The notes below the pieces were generated by a model. It was not told the origin of the DNA, did no database searches, and saw only the letters and a program-made list of their open reading frames with translations. The position numbers were made by a program, and so were the translations under genes. A stretch of 64,000 nt of DNA from Actimicrobium sp034313845. Lineage in GTDB: Bacteria; Pseudomonadota; Gammaproteobacteria; Burkholderiales; Burkholderiaceae_D. Location of the stretch: assembly GCF_034313845.1 (NCBI RefSeq), contig NZ_JAVIWN010000003.1. One strand, 5' to 3'. Shown here piece after piece: positions 36,647 through 46,344 of the stretch. How positions within the stretch are numbered: position 1 is the first letter of the stretch; the number at the start of each line of letters is the position of its first letter.

Positions 36647-37336
36647 ATGACAGGCACACCCGTGGCAACCAATAGCACCGAACCATCCACCCGATTCATG
36701 CGCAAAGGCGAACTCACCCGCGCCGCCATCCTTGATGTCGCCCTCGACTTATCCAGTCGGGACGGCCTCGAAGGGCTGACCATCGGCCTGCTGGCCGACA
36801 AGATGAACATGAGTAAATCGGGCGTCTTTGCCCACTTCGGTTCGCGCGAGGATTTGCAGATCGAAGTCCTGAAGCTGTACCACCATCATTTCGAGCAGGA
36901 AGTGTTTTACCCCAGCGTGAAAGAAGCGCGCGGACTGCCTCGCCTCAAGGGCATGTTCGCGCGCTGGGTCAAGCGTGTCACGGTCGAGATCGCCTCGGGT
37001 TGCATCTACATCAGCGGGGCGGTCGAATACGATGACCGTCCGGGTGCCATCCGCGAAGAACTCGAAGCGATGGTGCTGGCGTGGCAAACGGCGCTGTTTC
37101 GCTGCGTCGAGCAAGCCACCGAGATGGGCCATTTGCGCGCCGATACCGACCCGCAGCAAATGGTGTTTGAAATGTACGGCCTGATTCTGGCGTTGCATCA
37201 CGACGCCCGTTTCATCAAACGTCCCGGCAGCGTCGAACGGGCCCAGCTGGGTTTCGAACGACTGATGCAGAGTTACCAGAATGCCGCGCCGCCAGCACCG
37301 GGCGCAAACGAACAATCACCTCCCGCTGTCACCTAG
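36647..37336 (+). CDS. TetR/AcrR family transcriptional regulator
   Basis: 229-aa repressor. The N-terminal helix-turn-helix (about residues 22-70) is TRAAILDVALDLSSRDG, then LTIGLLADKMNMSKSGVFAHF. A ligand-binding domain follows, with many aromatic residues for a lipid-like ligand. It precedes the beta-oxidation genes by 36 bases, so it probably senses an acyl-CoA or related compound and controls the operon and itself through the palindrome at 36575-36594. That is inference from position. Confidence 0.92.
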   Translation: MTGTPVATNSTEPSTRFMRKGELTRAAILDVALDLSSRDGLEGLTIGLLADKMNMSKSGVFAHFGSREDLQIEVLKLYHHHFEQEVFYPSVKEARGLPRLKGMFARWVKRVTVEIASGCIYISGAVEYDDRPGAIREELEAMVLAWQTALFRCVEQATEMGHLRADTDPQQMVFEMYGLILALHHDARFIKRPGSVERAQLGFERLMQSYQNAAPPAPGANEQSPPAVT

Positions 37337-37371
37337 ACAGCCTGAACAACATTCCCATCCAGGAGAACACC

Positions 37372-39162
37372 ATGGGCCAGTACATCGCACCGTTACGTGA
37401 CATGCAATTCGTTTTACATGAACTGCTGCAAGTGGAAGACGAACTCAAAGCCATGCCCAAGCATGCCGAGACCAACCGCGAACTGATCGACCAGGTGCTG
37501 GAAGAGGGCGGCAAGTTCACCTCGCAAATCCTGTTCCCGCTGAATCATTCGGGCGACCGCGAAGGCTGTCACCTCGATAAAGTCACGCATGAAGTGACAC
37601 CACCAAAAGGCTTCAAGGCGGCCTATAAACAATATGTCGAAGCCGGCTGGCCGTCGGTCTCGTGCGACCCCGAATACGGCGGTCAAGGCTTGCCGCTGGT
37701 GGTCAATAACTCGTTCTACGAAATGATGAATTCGGCCAATCAGGCCTGGACCATGTACCCCGGCCTGTCGCACGGCGCGTATGAATGCCTGCACGAACAC
37801 GGTACGCCGGAACAAAAAGCGCTGTATCTGCCCAAGCTGGTCTCGGGCGAATGGACCGGCACCATGTGCCTGACCGAATCGCATTGCGGCACCGACCTCG
37901 GCATGCTGCGCTCGAAGGCCGAACCGCAAGCCGATGGCTCGTTCAAGATCACCGGCGGCAAGATTTTCATTTCGGCCGGCGAACACGACATGTCGGAAAA
38001 CATCATCCACCTGGTGCTGGCGCGCTTGCCGGATGCACCGGCTGGCACCAAGGGGATCTCGCTGTTCGTCGTGCCAAAATTCCTGCCGAATGCCGATGGG
38101 TCGGTTGGCGCGCGCAACCCGATTTTCTGCGGCGCGATCGAAGAGAAGATGGGTATCCACGGCAATTCGACCTGCCAGATGAACATGGACGACGCCACCG
38201 GCTGGCTGATCGGCCAACCGAACAAGGGCTTGAACGCGATGTTCGTGATGATGAATGCCGCCCGTCTTGGCGTTGGCATGCAATCGCTCGGCCTGACCGA
38301 AGTGGCGTTCCAGAACGCGCTGGTGTACGCCAAGGACCGTCTGCAAATGCGCAGCCTGACCGGCGTCAAGGCACCTGAAAAAGCCGCTGATCCGATCATC
38401 GTCCATCCCGATGTACGCCGCATGCTGCTGACCGCCAAGGCCTATGCCGAAGGCGGGCGCGCGTTCAGTTCGTATGTCGCGCTGCAGATCGACAAGGAAC
38501 TCAATCATCCCGATGAAGAAGTGCGCAAGGATGCCGCCGACGAAGTCGCGCTACTGACGCCGATCATCAAATCCTTCCTGACCGACAACGGCTGGATCGC
38601 CACCTCGGAAGCACTGCAGGTCTACGGCGGCCACGGCTTCATCGCCGAATGGGGCATGGAGCAGTACGTGCGGGATTCGCGCATCAACATGATTTACGAA
38701 GGCACCAACACGATCCAGTCACTCGATTTGCTGGGCCGCAAAGTGCTGATGGATAACGGCGCCAAGCTGCGCAAGTTCGGCGCGAAAGTACAAGCCTTCG
38801 TCGAAGAAAATGGCACCGATGAAGCGATGTCCGAATTCATCACGCCACTGGCTGACCTCGGCGACAAGGTCACCAAGCTGACGATGGAAATCGGCATGAA
38901 GGCATTCCAGAATCCCGATGAAGTTGGTGCTGCCGCGGTGCCGTATCTGCGCGTGGTCGGGCACATGGTGTATGCGTACTTCTTTGCCCGCATGGCCAAG
39001 ATCGCGCTGGAAAAACAGGATGGCGGTGACAAGTTCTATCAATCGAAACTGGGGACGGCGCGCTTCTATTTTGCCCGCCTGTTGCCCGAGACGGCGATGC
39101 TGATCCGTCAGGCACGTTCCGGTAGCGCCAACCTGATGGCGCTCGACGCCGACCTGATCTAA
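37372..39162 (+). CDS. Acyl-CoA dehydrogenase (long form)
   Basis: 596-aa FAD enzyme that makes the first double bond in beta-oxidation. The N-terminal, middle and C-terminal acyl-CoA dehydrogenase domains are followed by an extra C-terminal helical domain (about 460-596), as in the DmdC-like and FadE-type long forms. FAD-binding CLTESHCGTDLGMLRSKA and the family C-terminal NMIYEGTNTIQSLDLLGRKV are visible. An AGGAG ribosome site precedes ATG at 37372. It is the first enzyme of the TetR-linked operon. Confidence 0.93.
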   Translation: MGQYIAPLRDMQFVLHELLQVEDELKAMPKHAETNRELIDQVLEEGGKFTSQILFPLNHSGDREGCHLDKVTHEVTPPKGFKAAYKQYVEAGWPSVSCDPEYGGQGLPLVVNNSFYEMMNSANQAWTMYPGLSHGAYECLHEHGTPEQKALYLPKLVSGEWTGTMCLTESHCGTDLGMLRSKAEPQADGSFKITGGKIFISAGEHDMSENIIHLVLARLPDAPAGTKGISLFVVPKFLPNADGSVGARNPIFCGAIEEKMGIHGNSTCQMNMDDATGWLIGQPNKGLNAMFVMMNAARLGVGMQSLGLTEVAFQNALVYAKDRLQMRSLTGVKAPEKAADPIIVHPDVRRMLLTAKAYAEGGRAFSSYVALQIDKELNHPDEEVRKDAADEVALLTPIIKSFLTDNGWIATSEALQVYGGHGFIAEWGMEQYVRDSRINMIYEGTNTIQSLDLLGRKVLMDNGAKLRKFGAKVQAFVEENGTDEAMSEFITPLADLGDKVTKLTMEIGMKAFQNPDEVGAAAVPYLRVVGHMVYAYFFARMAKIALEKQDGGDKFYQSKLGTARFYFARLLPETAMLIRQARSGSANLMALDADLI

Positions 39163-39239
39163 GCAGGGTTTTCAACAAGTTCACCAGCCGCGTCCGGCTT
39201 TCCGGGTCCGGATGCGGCGGCATTTCAAGGATTCCAATC

Positions 39240-41627
39240 ATGTCCAATTTCATCGTCAAAAAAGTCGCCGTCCTCGGTGCCGGCGTCATGGGTGCGCAGA
39301 TCGCTGCGCACTGCATCAATGCGCGTGTCCCGGTTGTGCTGTTTGATTTGCCCGCCAAAGAAGGCATCAAGAATGGCATCGTCCTGCGCGCCATCGAGAA
39401 CCTGAAAAAACTCAGCCCTGCGCCATTCGGCAACAAGGATGACGCCGCACTGATCGAAGTCGCCAACTACGAAGACAACCTCGACCTGCTGGCCGGTTGC
39501 GACCTGATCATCGAAGCCATCGCCGAGCGCATGGACTGGAAGCACGACCTCTACAAGAAGGTCGCGCCGCACATCGCGCCGAATGCGATCTTCGCCTCGA
39601 ACACCTCGGGCCTGTCGATCACGGCCTTGTCGGAAGGCTTCGATGCCGAACTCAAGGCACGCTTTTGCGGCGTGCATTTTTTTAACCCGCCGCGCTACAT
39701 GCATCTGGTCGAACTGATCCCGACGGTGGCGACCAAGCCGCTGATCCTCGATCAGCTCGAGGGCTTCCTCGCTTCGACATTGGGCAAAGGCGTCGTGCGC
39801 GCCATCGACACACCAAACTTCATCGCCAACCGTGTCGGCATCTTCGGCATGCTGGCAACCATCCACGAAGCCGACAAGTTCGGCCTGTCGGTCGATGTCG
39901 TCGATGACCTCACCGGTGCCAAGCTCGGTCGCGCCAAATCGGGCACCTTCCGCACCTCCGATGTGGTCGGTCTGGACACGATGGGTCACGTCATCAAGAC
40001 CATGCAGGACCACCTGAAAGACGACCCGTTTTACAGCACCTACGCGACACCGCCGCTGCTGGCCAAGTTGATCGAGCAGGGCGCTTTGGGACAAAAAGCC
40101 GGTGCCGGTTTTTACAAAAAAGTGGGCAAGGACATCCTGCGCATTGATGCCGCCAGCGCGACCTATGTCGCCGGTGGCGGCAAGGTCGACGATATCGTTG
40201 CACGCATCCTGAAAGAGAAAGATCCCGCCAAGCGGATGAAGGCGTTGCACGACTCGACCAATCTGCAGGCGCAATTTCTGTGGGCGATTTATCGCGACGT
40301 GTTTCACTACATTGCGATCCATCTGGAATCGATTGCCGACAATGCCCGCGATGTCGATTTTGCGTTGCGCTTCGGTTTTGGCTGGAACCTCGGACCGTTT
40401 GAAACCTGGCAAGCCGCCGGCTGGCAGCAGGTCGCGACCTGGGTCAAGGAAGACATCGACGCGGGCAAGGCACTGAGCGCCGCGCCGTTGCCGGCCTGGG
40501 TATTCGATGGCCGTACCTGCGTGCATGCCGAAGACGGTTCGTACTCGGTTTCGCGCAAGACAAATATCGGCCGCTCCGAACTGGCGGTGTATCAGCGTCA
40601 GGCCTTCCGCGCACCCGTGCTCGGTTCGGGCGCAGTCGATGGCCGCACTGCGGGAACCACCGTCTTTGAAGACGAGTCGGTACGCATCTGGCATCAGGGT
40701 GACGAGGTCCTGATCCTGTCCCTGAAAACCAAGATGCATGTGATCGGTGCGGGCGTCATCGCCGGTCTGGCGAAAGCCATCGCCGAAGCCGAAGCCAACT
40801 ACAAAGGCCTGGTGATCTGGAACGCCGATGCAGCCGAAGGCGGCGCGTTCTCGGCCGGTGCCGACCTGCAATCGATGCTGCCGCTATTCATTTCTGGCGG
40901 CATCAAGGCAATCGAACCGGAAGTGGTCAAATTGCAGCAGGCCCATCAGGCGCTGAAGTACGCCAACGTGCCGGTTGTCGCGGCGGTCTCGGGACTTGCG
41001 CTCGGTGGCGGTTGCGAACTGATGCTGCACGCGGCCAAACGGGTTGCGTCGATCGAGTCGTACATCGGTCTGGTCGAAGTCGGCGTCGGCTTGATCCCGG
41101 CCGGTGGCGGCTTGAAGGAAGCCGCACTGCGCGCCGCGGCCGATGCCAAAGGCACCGACTTGCTGCAATTCCTGAAAAATTACTTCATGCATGCGGCCAC
41201 CGCCGCCGTGTCGAAGTCGGCGCATGAAGCGCAAAAAATGGGCTACCTGACAGCGACCGACGTGATCGTTTTCAATGCCTACGAATTGCTGCATGTGGCC
41301 AAGGTCGAAGCCCGCGCGATGTTCGATGCCGGCTATCGCGCACCGATGCCGTCGCTGGTGCCGGTGGCCGGACGCTACGGCATCGCGACCGTGTCGGCCC
41401 AGCTGGTCAACATGCGCGACGGGGGCTTCATCTCCGCGCATGACTACAAGCTCGGCACGATGATCGCCGCCATCGTCTGCGGTGGTGATGTCGACGAAGG
41501 CAGTCTGGTCAATGAACAATGGCTGCTCGACCTCGAGCGCAAGGCGTTCATGGAACTGCTCAATCATCCGAAGACCCAGGAACGCATCATGGGGATGATG
41601 CAGACCGGGAAACCAGTCCGGAACTAA
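39240..41627 (+). CDS. 3-hydroxyacyl-CoA dehydrogenase/enoyl-CoA hydratase fusion
   Basis: 795-aa bifunctional beta-oxidation protein. The NAD-binding 3-hydroxyacyl-CoA dehydrogenase comes first (KVAVLGAGVMGAQIAAHC at about residues 8-25, then its C-terminal domain), and the crotonase domain lies at about 490-690 (AFSAGADLQSML). This order is the reverse of E. coli FadB, where the hydratase is N-terminal. It likely forms a complex with the thiolase encoded 70 bases downstream. Confidence 0.92.
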   Translation: MSNFIVKKVAVLGAGVMGAQIAAHCINARVPVVLFDLPAKEGIKNGIVLRAIENLKKLSPAPFGNKDDAALIEVANYEDNLDLLAGCDLIIEAIAERMDWKHDLYKKVAPHIAPNAIFASNTSGLSITALSEGFDAELKARFCGVHFFNPPRYMHLVELIPTVATKPLILDQLEGFLASTLGKGVVRAIDTPNFIANRVGIFGMLATIHEADKFGLSVDVVDDLTGAKLGRAKSGTFRTSDVVGLDTMGHVIKTMQDHLKDDPFYSTYATPPLLAKLIEQGALGQKAGAGFYKKVGKDILRIDAASATYVAGGGKVDDIVARILKEKDPAKRMKALHDSTNLQAQFLWAIYRDVFHYIAIHLESIADNARDVDFALRFGFGWNLGPFETWQAAGWQQVATWVKEDIDAGKALSAAPLPAWVFDGRTCVHAEDGSYSVSRKTNIGRSELAVYQRQAFRAPVLGSGAVDGRTAGTTVFEDESVRIWHQGDEVLILSLKTKMHVIGAGVIAGLAKAIAEAEANYKGLVIWNADAAEGGAFSAGADLQSMLPLFISGGIKAIEPEVVKLQQAHQALKYANVPVVAAVSGLALGGGCELMLHAAKRVASIESYIGLVEVGVGLIPAGGGLKEAALRAAADAKGTDLLQFLKNYFMHAATAAVSKSAHEAQKMGYLTATDVIVFNAYELLHVAKVEARAMFDAGYRAPMPSLVPVAGRYGIATVSAQLVNMRDGGFISAHDYKLGTMIAAIVCGGDVDEGSLVNEQWLLDLERKAFMELLNHPKTQERIMGMMQTGKPVRN

Positions 41628-41697
41628 GACGCGCAGCAGGGCGCAGGCCACCGGCCGCGCCCTGCTCTGACACCAACATGCAGTACAGGAGAATTCC

Positions 41698-42894
41698 ATG
41701 AGCAAACAACTTCAAGACGCCTACATCGTCGCCGCGACCCGCACCCCGATCGGCAAGGCACCGCGCGGCATGTTTCGCAGCACCCGTCCCGATGATCTGC
41801 TGGTCCGCGCGATCCAGTCGGCCCTGCTGCAAGTGCCGGGCCTTGACCCGGCCACGATCGAAGATGCCATCGTCGGCTGTTCGTTTCCCGAAGGTGCCCA
41901 AGGTCTCAACATCGGTCGTATGGCCGTGCTGCTGGCCGGCTTGCCGAAGACCGTCGGTGGCGTCACCGTCAACCGTTATTGCGCGTCAGGTATTACCGCC
42001 GTGGCGATGGCCGCTGACCGGATTCGCGTTGGTCAGGCTGATGTGATGATCGCCGCCGGTGTCGAATCGATGTCGATGGTACCGATGATGGGTTTCCACC
42101 CGTCGATGAATATGGACATCTTCAAGGATAAGAATATCGGCATGGCGTACGGCATGGGATTGACCGCCGAAAAAGTCGCGCAGCAATGGAAAGTCTCGCG
42201 CGAAGCGCAGGACGAGTTCGCGCTGCAATCGCATCTGAAGGCGATCGCTGCACAGCAAGCCGGTGAATTCAATGACGAAATGACGTCCTTCGACATCATC
42301 GAACGCGTACCGAATCTGGCCACGGGTCAGATTGATGTGCGCACCCGCACCGTCAATCAGGACGAAGGCGCGCGCGCCGAATCGACGCTGGCGTCGCTGG
42401 GCAAACTCAAGCCCGTGTTCGCGGCCAAGGGATCGGTTACGGCCGGCAACAGCTCGCAGATGTCCGATGGCGCCGGTGCGCTGATTATCGTCAGCGAAAA
42501 AATTCTCAAGCAATTCAACCTGACGCCACTGGCGCGCTTTGCGTCGTTTGCGGTGCGTGGCGTCCCACCGGAAATCATGGGCATCGGTCCGAAGGAAGCC
42601 ATTCCTGCGGCCTTGCGTGCGGCCGGCATTACGCAGGATCAGATCGACTGGTTCGAGTTGAATGAAGCGTTTGCTGCGCAATCGCTGGCTGTCATCAATG
42701 ACCTCGGGCTCGATCCGGCCAAGGTCAATCCGATGGGTGGCGCGATTGCGCTGGGTCATCCACTCGGCGCTACTGGTGCGATCCGTTCGGCCACCGTCAT
42801 CCATGCATTGCGCCGTAAAAATCTGAAATACGGGATGGTGACGATGTGCGTCGGCACCGGAATGGGCGCTGCCGGAATATTCGAACGGATGTAA
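41698..42894 (+). CDS. Acetyl-CoA C-acyltransferase (thiolase)
   Basis: 398-aa thiolase that releases acetyl-CoA from 3-ketoacyl-CoA. The nucleophilic Cys is in NRYCASGITAVAMA, the His in GHPLGATGAIRS and the second Cys in MCVGTGMGAAGIF. A CAGGAG ribosome site precedes the ATG. It is the third enzyme of the operon and partner of the fusion protein upstream. Confidence 0.94.
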   Translation: MSKQLQDAYIVAATRTPIGKAPRGMFRSTRPDDLLVRAIQSALLQVPGLDPATIEDAIVGCSFPEGAQGLNIGRMAVLLAGLPKTVGGVTVNRYCASGITAVAMAADRIRVGQADVMIAAGVESMSMVPMMGFHPSMNMDIFKDKNIGMAYGMGLTAEKVAQQWKVSREAQDEFALQSHLKAIAAQQAGEFNDEMTSFDIIERVPNLATGQIDVRTRTVNQDEGARAESTLASLGKLKPVFAAKGSVTAGNSSQMSDGAGALIIVSEKILKQFNLTPLARFASFAVRGVPPEIMGIGPKEAIPAALRAAGITQDQIDWFELNEAFAAQSLAVINDLGLDPAKVNPMGGAIALGHPLGATGAIRSATVIHALRRKNLKYGMVTMCVGTGMGAAGIFERM

Positions 42895-42984
42895 TAATTT
42901 GTGCGGGCGGCACGGAAAAATACTGCTCGGTATTTTAAAGTGCCCGCACGTTGCGCAACCCACCACAGCAGTACAGGAGACTAG

Positions 42985-43749
42985 ATGGATATCTTGATCA
43001 GCAAGGAAGACCGCATCCTGACGATGCAATTCAATCGTCCCGAGAAGAAAAATGCGATCACAGCCGCGATGTACCAGTCCATGGCCGATGCCTTGCGCGA
43101 TGCCGAGAATGATGCCGATGTGCGCGTCATCCTGATCACCGGCCATCCGCAGATTTTTACGGCGGGCAATGATCTGGAGGATTTCATGAAGAACCCGCCG
43201 CAGGGAATGGACAGTCCGGTACACCAGTTTTTGCATCAACTCAGCCATGCCAGCAAGCCGGTGGTCGCGGCGGTGTCGGGCGCGGCAGTTGGTATCGGCA
43301 CGACGTTGCTGTTGCATTGCGACCTGGTCTACGCGTCCGAGACGGCCAGGTTCATGATGCCGTTTTCGCAGCTGGGATTGTGCCCGGAAGCCGCATCGAG
43401 TCTGCTCTTTCCGCAACTTGCCGGCTACCAGCGTGCCGCTGAAAAGCTGCTGCTCGGCGAAGCGTTCCCGGCCGATGAAGCCTATCAAATGGGACTGGTC
43501 AACAAAGTGCTGCCGGTAGACCAGCTGCTTGATGTGGCCCGCGCCCAGGCGACCAAATTAGTGCTGCTGCCGGCCTCGTCGATGCAAGTCACCAAGCGTC
43601 TGATGAAAGCCGGACAGACAGCGGCAATCGACGCGCGCATGCGCGAAGAAGGCAAGGATTTTGGCGCGATGCTGACAGCACCTGCAGCAAAAGAAGCGTT
43701 CGCGGCGTTTTTCCAGAAACGCAAACCGGACTTCTCGCAGCTGGACTAA
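42985..43749 (+). CDS. Enoyl-CoA hydratase/isomerase family protein
   Basis: 254-aa crotonase-fold enzyme. The family pattern is VILITGHPQIFTAGNDLEDF, then VVAAVSGAAVGIGTTLLLHCDLVYA and the oxyanion-hole glycines. One acidic catalytic position is in GLCPEAASSLLFP. A CAGGAG ribosome site precedes ATG. It adds a second hydratase/isomerase to the operon, possibly for unsaturated or branched acyl chains. Confidence 0.9.
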   Translation: MDILISKEDRILTMQFNRPEKKNAITAAMYQSMADALRDAENDADVRVILITGHPQIFTAGNDLEDFMKNPPQGMDSPVHQFLHQLSHASKPVVAAVSGAAVGIGTTLLLHCDLVYASETARFMMPFSQLGLCPEAASSLLFPQLAGYQRAAEKLLLGEAFPADEAYQMGLVNKVLPVDQLLDVARAQATKLVLLPASSMQVTKRLMKAGQTAAIDARMREEGKDFGAMLTAPAAKEAFAAFFQKRKPDFSQLD

Positions 43750-43811
43750 GTGCTGTCAGCGGGGCCGGCGATACGCAGTGGGCGACGGCCCTGCCAAAAG
43801 GCTAACCTCTG

Positions 43812-44156
43812 CTACTGAGCAAGTTCGCGCGTCACCGCCAGAGAGATGGCCGCTTTTTCCATGAGGTTATTGATCGCGACAATATCTTCAGGGACGACTT
43901 CACGCAGGATATGCGCATCGCAAAAGTAGCAATCGATTTCAAGATCGGTGGCTTGCTCGTCGATTTCGCCGGTATGCGAAGCGCGCTTGAAAATACGGAC
44001 TGCCATCGCACGCTGGGCCGCGCTTAATGTCATGTCTTGCATGTCGATTTCACTTTGCTGGCGCAACCACACACGCAGGGCCGGGATGTTGTCGCTGATA
44101 ATCTTTCGGCTGATGCTGCTTAGTTCTGCCAATGCTTGTTCACTATATTCGTCCAT
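43812..44156 (-). CDS. Hypothetical protein
   Basis: 114-aa protein of no recognised family. It is acidic and helix-rich, with a possible metal- or thiol-binding segment near the middle (YFCDAHILREVVPEDIVAINNLM), holding one Cys and one His. No signal peptide or transmembrane segment is seen. It lies between the convergent enoyl-CoA hydratase gene and the divergent NYN gene. The frame is long and clean for its size, but its coding status rests on length alone. Confidence 0.6.
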   Translation of the reverse strand: MDEYSEQALAELSSISRKIISDNIPALRVWLRQQSEIDMQDMTLSAAQRAMAVRIFKRASHTGEIDEQATDLEIDCYFCDAHILREVVPEDIVAINNLMEKAAISLAVTRELAQ

Positions 44157-44344
44157 GGTGCCCTCGAGAAATTCAATCGGTTATGCTTCTGATGTACTCT
44201 GAAACGCGTTTAGTGCCATTACCCTGATAGGTCGTTTGAGTGTTCAGATGGTTCCGTTGACCGCGTTGTTCATGCTGCAGTCAGCCGTGTGGGAGGTGTC
44301 CAGCCCACGTCATCCCGCCGTACTTCTTACAAGGAAACCAAACA

Positions 44345-45187
44345 ATGGCCGCACAACCCGAAAACACCAGCATGGCGCTCTTCTGCGACTTTGAAAACGT
44401 CGTGCTCGGTGTGCGTGACGCCAAGCTCGCCGCCTTCGATATCAGCAAGGTCCTGGAACGGTTGCTGCTCAAGGGCAGCATCGTGGTCAAGAAAGCGTAC
44501 TGCGACTGGGATCGCTACAAGGAATTCAAGGCACCGATGCATGAAGCGGCGTTCGAGCTGATCGAGATCCCGCACGTACGGCAGTCCGGCAAGAACTCGG
44601 CCGACATCCGCATGGTGGTCGACGCGCTCGACCTGTGCTACACCAAGGCGCATGTTGATACGTTCGTGATCATCAGCGGCGATTCGGATTTTTCGCCGCT
44701 GGTGTCGAAGCTGCGCGAGAACAACAAGCGCGTCATCGGCGTCGGGGTCAAGGATTCCACCTCGACCCTGCTCAGCGCCAATTGCGACGAATTTATTTTT
44801 TATGATGATCTGGTGCAGGTCATTGCCGCGCGCAAGAAAGCGGTCGTGAAAAAGCCGGCTGCGGTCAAAGGCGAGGGGAAAAGCGGCAACCGCGAAGCCA
44901 AATCCGTGGTCGTGAAATCCGAAGAAGACAAGCGTGCCGACCTGCTGGAATTCCTGACCAATACCGTCGAGGCATTGATCGCCGAGCGTGGTTCGGATGA
45001 AAAAATCTGGGCCTCGATGGTGAAGTCGACGATGCAGCGCCGTCGACCGGGCTTCAATGAGTCGGCCTATGGCTATCGCTCGTTCAAGGAACTGGTCGAA
45101 GATGCGCAGCGCCACAAACTGCTGGTCATCATACTCGATGAAAAAGCGTCGCAATACACGATTCGTCTGGCCGCTGCCGAGGACTGA
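44345..45187 (+). CDS. NYN domain/LOTUS-like RNA-binding protein
   Basis: 280-aa protein. The N-terminal NYN (LabA/limkain-like PIN-fold) domain covers about residues 8-150: ALFCDFENVVLGVRDAKL supplies the Asp metal residues, with later VIISGDSDFSPLVSKL. A Lys-rich linker (about 158-195) leads to a C-terminal OST-HTH/LOTUS domain (about 200-275), with SYGYRSFKELVEDA-like core. NYN domains cleave or bind RNA; LOTUS domains bind RNA. Its target is unknown. It ends 11 bases from the convergent ATPase gene. Confidence 0.9.
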   Translation: MAAQPENTSMALFCDFENVVLGVRDAKLAAFDISKVLERLLLKGSIVVKKAYCDWDRYKEFKAPMHEAAFELIEIPHVRQSGKNSADIRMVVDALDLCYTKAHVDTFVIISGDSDFSPLVSKLRENNKRVIGVGVKDSTSTLLSANCDEFIFYDDLVQVIAARKKAVVKKPAAVKGEGKSGNREAKSVVVKSEEDKRADLLEFLTNTVEALIAERGSDEKIWASMVKSTMQRRRPGFNESAYGYRSFKELVEDAQRHKLLVIILDEKASQYTIRLAAAED

Positions 45188-45198
45188 TTCGGCCCTGG

Positions 45199-46323
45199 TT
45201 ACGGGCTCCCGGCTGGGCCACCTGGAACGATGCGCATGTTGCTGAGAATTTCATGCAATTCGGCCCGGTTATAGGCGGCCCGCATCGCATCCTTGGTGCT
45301 GATGGTTTTTTTGACGACCAGTTGGGTCAGCGAATCGTTGAGGCTGCGTGACATGTTGTCTTCCTTGCGCTTCATGTAATCAGCCAGCATGTGGAACTTT
45401 TCGCGATCGGCGATCAGGTGGGCGATTTGCTGGTGGTCGTTGAACAGCAGTTCGCTGGCCAGTACCAGTGAGTCGCCATGTTCGGTCGGCACCAGGGTCT
45501 GGCTGATGACGCCAATGAGCGAGGTGGCCAGTGTGGCGGCACGCTGTGCGCGCTGCTCGGGCCCAAAAAAAGCCAGCAACTTCGACAGCGCACTGAGGGC
45601 GCTGTTGGTATGCATGGTCGCAAGCACCAGATGGCCGGATTCGCCGGCATGCAGCAAGGTGTCGGCGGTGTCGAAATCGCGGATTTCGCCGACCATCAGG
45701 ATGTCCGGATTTTGCCGCATGGCTTCGCGCAGGCCGGACGAAAAACTGGCCGTGTCGGTCGGCACTTCCTTGTGCGAGATGATCGACTGCTTGCGCTCAA
45801 GCAGATACTCGATCGGCTCCTCGATCGTGATGATGTGGCCGCTGCGGGTACTGTTGAAATGGTCCAGCATCGCGGCGATCGTGGTGGTCTTGCCCGATCC
45901 GGTCGGGCCGGTGACCAGGATGATGCCGCGGGTGGCTTCGAGCATGTTGCGCACGTACAGCGGCAAGCCGGTTTTTTCCATCGCGATCGGGTGCAGCGGC
46001 AGGCGACGGATCGCAATCGTGATTTTTTCACGGGACCCGCTGGTGTACACGTTGCAACGTAGCCGGCATTGCGTGAGCAGGAATGACCGGTCGATCGCCC
46101 CGCCCGCGACTTTTTCTTCCCACTCGGGATCGATGGCCGTGAGCAGCGGTAGCAGTTCTTCGCGCTGCACCGGTTCGGCATTCATCGCTTGCCATTTGCG
46201 CGGCGTCTTCACCATCATCGGCATGTCCTGCTCGATGTGAATGTCGGTGAACACCTGGCCGATGCTGACGAGTTCGATGATCTCTTGCAGCAGGTCGCGA
46301 AACAGGACGGTGGGGTCAGTCAT
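45199..46323 (-). CDS. PilT-family twitching/retraction ATPase
   Basis: Hexameric ATPase of the PilT/PilU branch, which retracts pili, 374 aa. Walker A GPTGSGKTTTIAAML is at residue 139, the Asp box and Walker B at PDILMVGEIRD, and the His box follows. GHLVLATMHTNSALSALSKL is the PilT-type motif. ATG at 46323 has a GGAG site; an open TTG start at 46341 is not needed. It is the last gene of the pilus operon. R64-type loci normally have only the assembly ATPase PilQ, so a retraction ATPase here is unusual. A truncated second copy lies at 48250-48535. Confidence 0.92.
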   Translation of the reverse strand: MTDPTVLFRDLLQEIIELVSIGQVFTDIHIEQDMPMMVKTPRKWQAMNAEPVQREELLPLLTAIDPEWEEKVAGGAIDRSFLLTQCRLRCNVYTSGSREKITIAIRRLPLHPIAMEKTGLPLYVRNMLEATRGIILVTGPTGSGKTTTIAAMLDHFNSTRSGHIITIEEPIEYLLERKQSIISHKEVPTDTASFSSGLREAMRQNPDILMVGEIRDFDTADTLLHAGESGHLVLATMHTNSALSALSKLLAFFGPEQRAQRAATLATSLIGVISQTLVPTEHGDSLVLASELLFNDHQQIAHLIADREKFHMLADYMKRKEDNMSRSLNDSLTQLVVKKTISTKDAMRAAYNRAELHEILSNMRIVPGGPAGSP

Positions 46324-46344
46324 CAGGATTCTCCGTTGCAATGG

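Noticed and set aside
39225..40871. Long open frame on the minus strand opposite the beta-oxidation fusion gene
   Set aside because: It lies fully inside a convincing plus-strand gene with known domains, has no ribosome site of note, and its protein is His/Arg/Gln-rich as expected of an antisense shadow in GC-rich DNA.
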